Positions 14,467 to 16,409 of a stretch of DNA of 16,409 nucleotides are shown here, piece by piece. Numbering within the stretch: the stretch's first letter is position 1; every line of letters starts with the position of its first letter. The notes below the pieces were generated by a model. The model saw only the letters and a program-made list of their open reading frames with translations. It searched no databases and was not told where the DNA came from. Source of the stretch: Chloroflexi bacterium RBG_16_72_14. GTDB lineage: Bacteria; Chloroflexota; Limnocylindria; Limnocylindrales; CSP1-4. The stretch covers positions 45,573-61,981 of the forward strand of contig MGOE01000113.1 of the NCBI GenBank assembly GCA_001797035.1. The letters run 5' to 3'. The position numbers were made by a program, and so were the translations under genes.

Positions 14467-14754
14467 ATGCTCCTTGGACGCGTGGCCGGGACGGTCGTCT
14501 CCAGCCGCAAGGAACCGCTGATCGAGGGCTGGAAGCTGCTCCTCGTGCGCCAGCTCGACGCCGACAACCACGAGGGCGGCGGCTACGTCGTCGCGGCCGA
14601 CGCGGTCGGCGCCGGGGTGGGCGAGGTCGTGCTGTACGCCACGGGCAGCTCGGCCCGCCAGACCGAGATGACGAAGGATCGCCCCTGCGACGCCGTCGTG
14701 ATGGCGATCGTGGACACCTGGGAGATCGGCGGGCACGAGGTCTACCGGAAGTAG
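14467..14754 (+). CDS. BMC-P pentameric vertex protein (EutN/CcmL-like)
   Basis: 95 residues, the standard length of EutN/CcmL/CsoS4 proteins, which form pentamers that cap the twelve vertices of a microcompartment. The start LLGRVAGTVVSSRKEPLIEGWKLLLV, the DAVGAGVGEVVLYATGSSAR region (about 45-64) and the end CDAVVMAIVDTWEI are characteristic. The ATG at 14467 is preceded by GGAGGGAACC, a clear ribosome site. The stop is two bases before the aldehyde dehydrogenase start, so both are likely translated from the same message. Its presence implies a closed polyhedral shell. Confidence 0.94.
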   Translation: MLLGRVAGTVVSSRKEPLIEGWKLLLVRQLDADNHEGGGYVVAADAVGAGVGEVVLYATGSSARQTEMTKDRPCDAVVMAIVDTWEIGGHEVYRK

Positions 14755-14756
14755 CC

Positions 14757-16220
14757 ATGAGCGACCTGTCCGAGCGCGACATCGCGGAGATCATCGAGCG
14801 CGTCCGACGGCGGATCGACGCCGCCTCGGACGGGCGCGCGGGCGTCACGCTGCGTGCCGAGGCCGAGCTGGCGGCCGCCGCCGCATCGGAGCTGGGTGAC
14901 GGGATCCACGCCACGATCGACGACGCGGTCGCGGCCGCGACCAACGCCTTCCGCACCTACGGCTCCATGGGCCTCGACGGGCGGCGGGTGATCATCGAGG
15001 CGATCCGCCAGTCGATGCTGGACCACGCGGAGCAGCTCGCCCGCATGGCCCACCAGGAGACCCACCTCGGCCGGTACGAGGACAAGGTCGTCAAGAACCG
15101 GCTCGTGACGACCAAGGCGGCCGGTCCCGAGGACCTCGAGGTCGAGGCCGTCACCGGCAGCCTGGGCATGATGGTCACGGAGTTCGCGCCGTTCGGCGTG
15201 GTGGCGGCGATCACGCCGGTCACCAACCCCACCTCGACGATCATCAACAACACGATCAGCATCGTGTCGGCGGGGAACGCCGCGGTGTTCAACGCCCACC
15301 CCAACGCGAAGCGCTGCTCGGCCGAGACGATCCGCCTCATCAACCGGGCGATCGTGTCCGCCGGCGGGCCGCCTGACCTCGTGACGGCGATCGCGGAGCC
15401 CACGATCGACAGCGCCCGCGCCCTGATGGGCCATCCGGGTGTCCGGGTGCTGGTCGTGACCGGCGGCCCGGCCGTCGTGCGCGAGGCGCTCAAGACCGAC
15501 AAGCGCGCCATCACCGCCGGTCCGGGCAACCCGCCCGCGGTCGTGGACCAGACGGCGGACGTCGAGCGCGCCGGGCGGGACATCGTCCGCGGCGCATCGT
15601 TCGACAACAACGTCATCTGCACCGACGAGAAGGTCGTGCTGGTCGTGGACTCCGTGGCGGACCGGCTGGTCCGCTCGATGACCCAGCACGGGGCCTACCT
15701 GCTCAAGGAGCACGAATTCCGGCGCCTGGAGCGGGTGATCTTCAAGGAGCTCGGGCCGCCCGGCAAGCCCGGCGTGATCAACCCGGCCTGGATCGGGCGG
15801 GACGCAGCGAAGATCCTGGCCGAGATCGGCGTCCAGGCGGAGCCGGAGCCGCGGCTGCTGATCGCGGAGGTGCCACGGGACCACAGCCTCGTGTGGACCG
15901 AGCAGATGATGCCGGTGCTGCCCGTCGTGCGAGTCGGGACGGTGGACCAGGCGATCGACCTCGCCGTGCGCGTGGAGCACGGGTTCCGCCACACGGCCTC
16001 GATCCACTCGACCAACGTCGACACGATCACCCGGATGGCCCGGGCGATGAACTGCAGCATCTTCGTGGCCAACGGACCGAACTTCGCGGGCCTCGGCGAG
16101 GGCGGCGAGGGCTTCAGCTCGTTCTCCATCGCCAGCCCCACCGGCGACGGCCTCACGCGGCCGCGCACCTTCTCGCGCGAGCGGCGGATCACCGTCGTCG
16201 GCGCGCTGCGGATCGTCTGA
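14757..16220 (+). CDS. BMC-associated CoA-acylating aldehyde dehydrogenase (PduP/EutE-like)
   Basis: 487 residues, aldehyde dehydrogenase superfamily, of the type found in microcompartments that turn an aldehyde, NAD+ and CoA into acyl-CoA. The catalytic cysteine is Cys288 in GASFDNNVIC, the nucleotide region includes TPVTNPTSTIINN (153-165), and AGPGNPPAVVD (254-264) is typical of the PduP/EutE branch. Residues 4-20 (LSERDIAEIIERVRRRI) form an amphipathic helix, separated by an Ala-rich segment from the enzyme, as in the PduP encapsulation peptide. With DeoC upstream, acetaldehyde to acetyl-CoA is the natural role. The ATG at 14757 has GGAAG upstream and follows the pentamer gene by two bases. 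Partner phosphotransacylase and alcohol dehydrogenase genes that would recycle CoA and NAD+ are not in the window. Confidence 0.92.
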   Translation: MSDLSERDIAEIIERVRRRIDAASDGRAGVTLRAEAELAAAAASELGDGIHATIDDAVAAATNAFRTYGSMGLDGRRVIIEAIRQSMLDHAEQLARMAHQETHLGRYEDKVVKNRLVTTKAAGPEDLEVEAVTGSLGMMVTEFAPFGVVAAITPVTNPTSTIINNTISIVSAGNAAVFNAHPNAKRCSAETIRLINRAIVSAGGPPDLVTAIAEPTIDSARALMGHPGVRVLVVTGGPAVVREALKTDKRAITAGPGNPPAVVDQTADVERAGRDIVRGASFDNNVICTDEKVVLVVDSVADRLVRSMTQHGAYLLKEHEFRRLERVIFKELGPPGKPGVINPAWIGRDAAKILAEIGVQAEPEPRLLIAEVPRDHSLVWTEQMMPVLPVVRVGTVDQAIDLAVRVEHGFRHTASIHSTNVDTITRMARAMNCSIFVANGPNFAGLGEGGEGFSSFSIASPTGDGLTRPRTFSRERRITVVGALRIV

Positions 16221-16222
16221 CG

Positions 16223-16409
16223 ATGCAGCCGGCGATCGCGCTCCTCGAGCTCGACTCGATCGCGATCGGGATCGAGGCGGGCGACGCCATGGCCAAGCGC
16301 TCCCCGATCGACGTCATCTACGCCGGAACCGTCCACCCGGGCAAGTACCTGGTGCTGGTCGGCGGCGCGGTGGCGGACGTCGAGGAGGCGCTCGAGGCCG
16401 GCCGCGCCG
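16223..16409 (+). CDS. BMC-T shell protein, PduT-like, N-terminal part (truncated)
   Basis: Sixty-two codons are visible before the window ends. The sequence AIALLELDSIAIGIEAGDAM (residues 4-23), then the AGTVHPGKYLVLVGGAVADVEEALEAG region, is a BMC domain start of the PduT kind (compare the TSIAKGMELGDAM segment of PduT), usually a single-layer tandem trimer of about 180 residues. Whether it has the iron-sulfur cysteine of PduT cannot be seen. The ATG at 16223 lies two bases after the aldehyde dehydrogenase stop, continuing the operon to the right. Confidence 0.85.
   Translation, partial: MQPAIALLELDSIAIGIEAGDAMAKRSPIDVIYAGTVHPGKYLVLVGGAVADVEEALEAGRA

Overview
This is a high-GC chromosomal segment from a bacterium with many GTG starts, tightly packed genes and sigma70-type promoters (TTGACA / TAnnnT). 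A clear F420-dependent glucose-6-phosphate dehydrogenase points to an F420-using lineage. Actinomycetota or Chloroflexota are the best guesses, and the sequence alone does not decide between them. There are no rRNA or tRNA genes, CRISPR arrays or insertion sequences. No gene-free stretch exceeds 300 bases; the longest is about 190 bases (10782-10971), which holds a promoter and a candidate operator.

Left part (1-5505), all on the minus strand. In transcription order: a GbsR/MarR-type regulator, an ABC exporter ATPase and its two-repeat permease (one operon, with a palindrome and an apparently leaderless promoter in front); then an EamA/DMT-family permease, the F420-dependent glucose-6-phosphate dehydrogenase (fgd), and the start of an MFS transporter cut by the window edge.

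Middle (5600-10781). A sugar-uptake operon on the minus strand has the order binding lipoprotein, permease, ATPase, PfkB-family kinase, which matches the frcBCAK fructose operon described in Sinorhizobium. A divergent LacI-family regulator lies on the plus strand. The shared promoter region has two near-identical palindromes (TGACAAC[G/C]TTGTC) exactly 100 bp apart. One sits on the transcription start of the uptake operon and the other at the 5' end of the lacI gene. A strong hairpin and a second promoter lie between the binding-protein and permease genes.

Right part (10885-16409), all on the plus strand and cut by the window end. This is a bacterial microcompartment (BMC) operon: SorC-family regulator, RpiB-like sugar-phosphate isomerase, deoxyribose-phosphate aldolase (DeoC), tandem-domain trimer shell protein (BMC-T), hexamer shell protein (BMC-H), pentamer vertex protein (BMC-P), CoA-acylating-type aldehyde dehydrogenase, and the start of a second, PduT-like BMC-T. 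This content matches the bioinformatically defined 'sugar-phosphate-utilising' (SPU) BMC class. The likely core chemistry is deoxyribose-5-phosphate to glyceraldehyde-3-phosphate plus acetaldehyde by DeoC, with acetaldehyde oxidised to acetyl-CoA inside the shell. All three enzymes carry an N-terminal amphipathic helix that looks like an encapsulation peptide.

The most interesting details are these: the RpiB homologue has Asp where the family's catalytic Cys sits, DeoC has a CX2CX3CX3C motif between its targeting helix and its catalytic domain, and a sugar transporter plus kinase stand next to the compartment operon and could supply its substrate.
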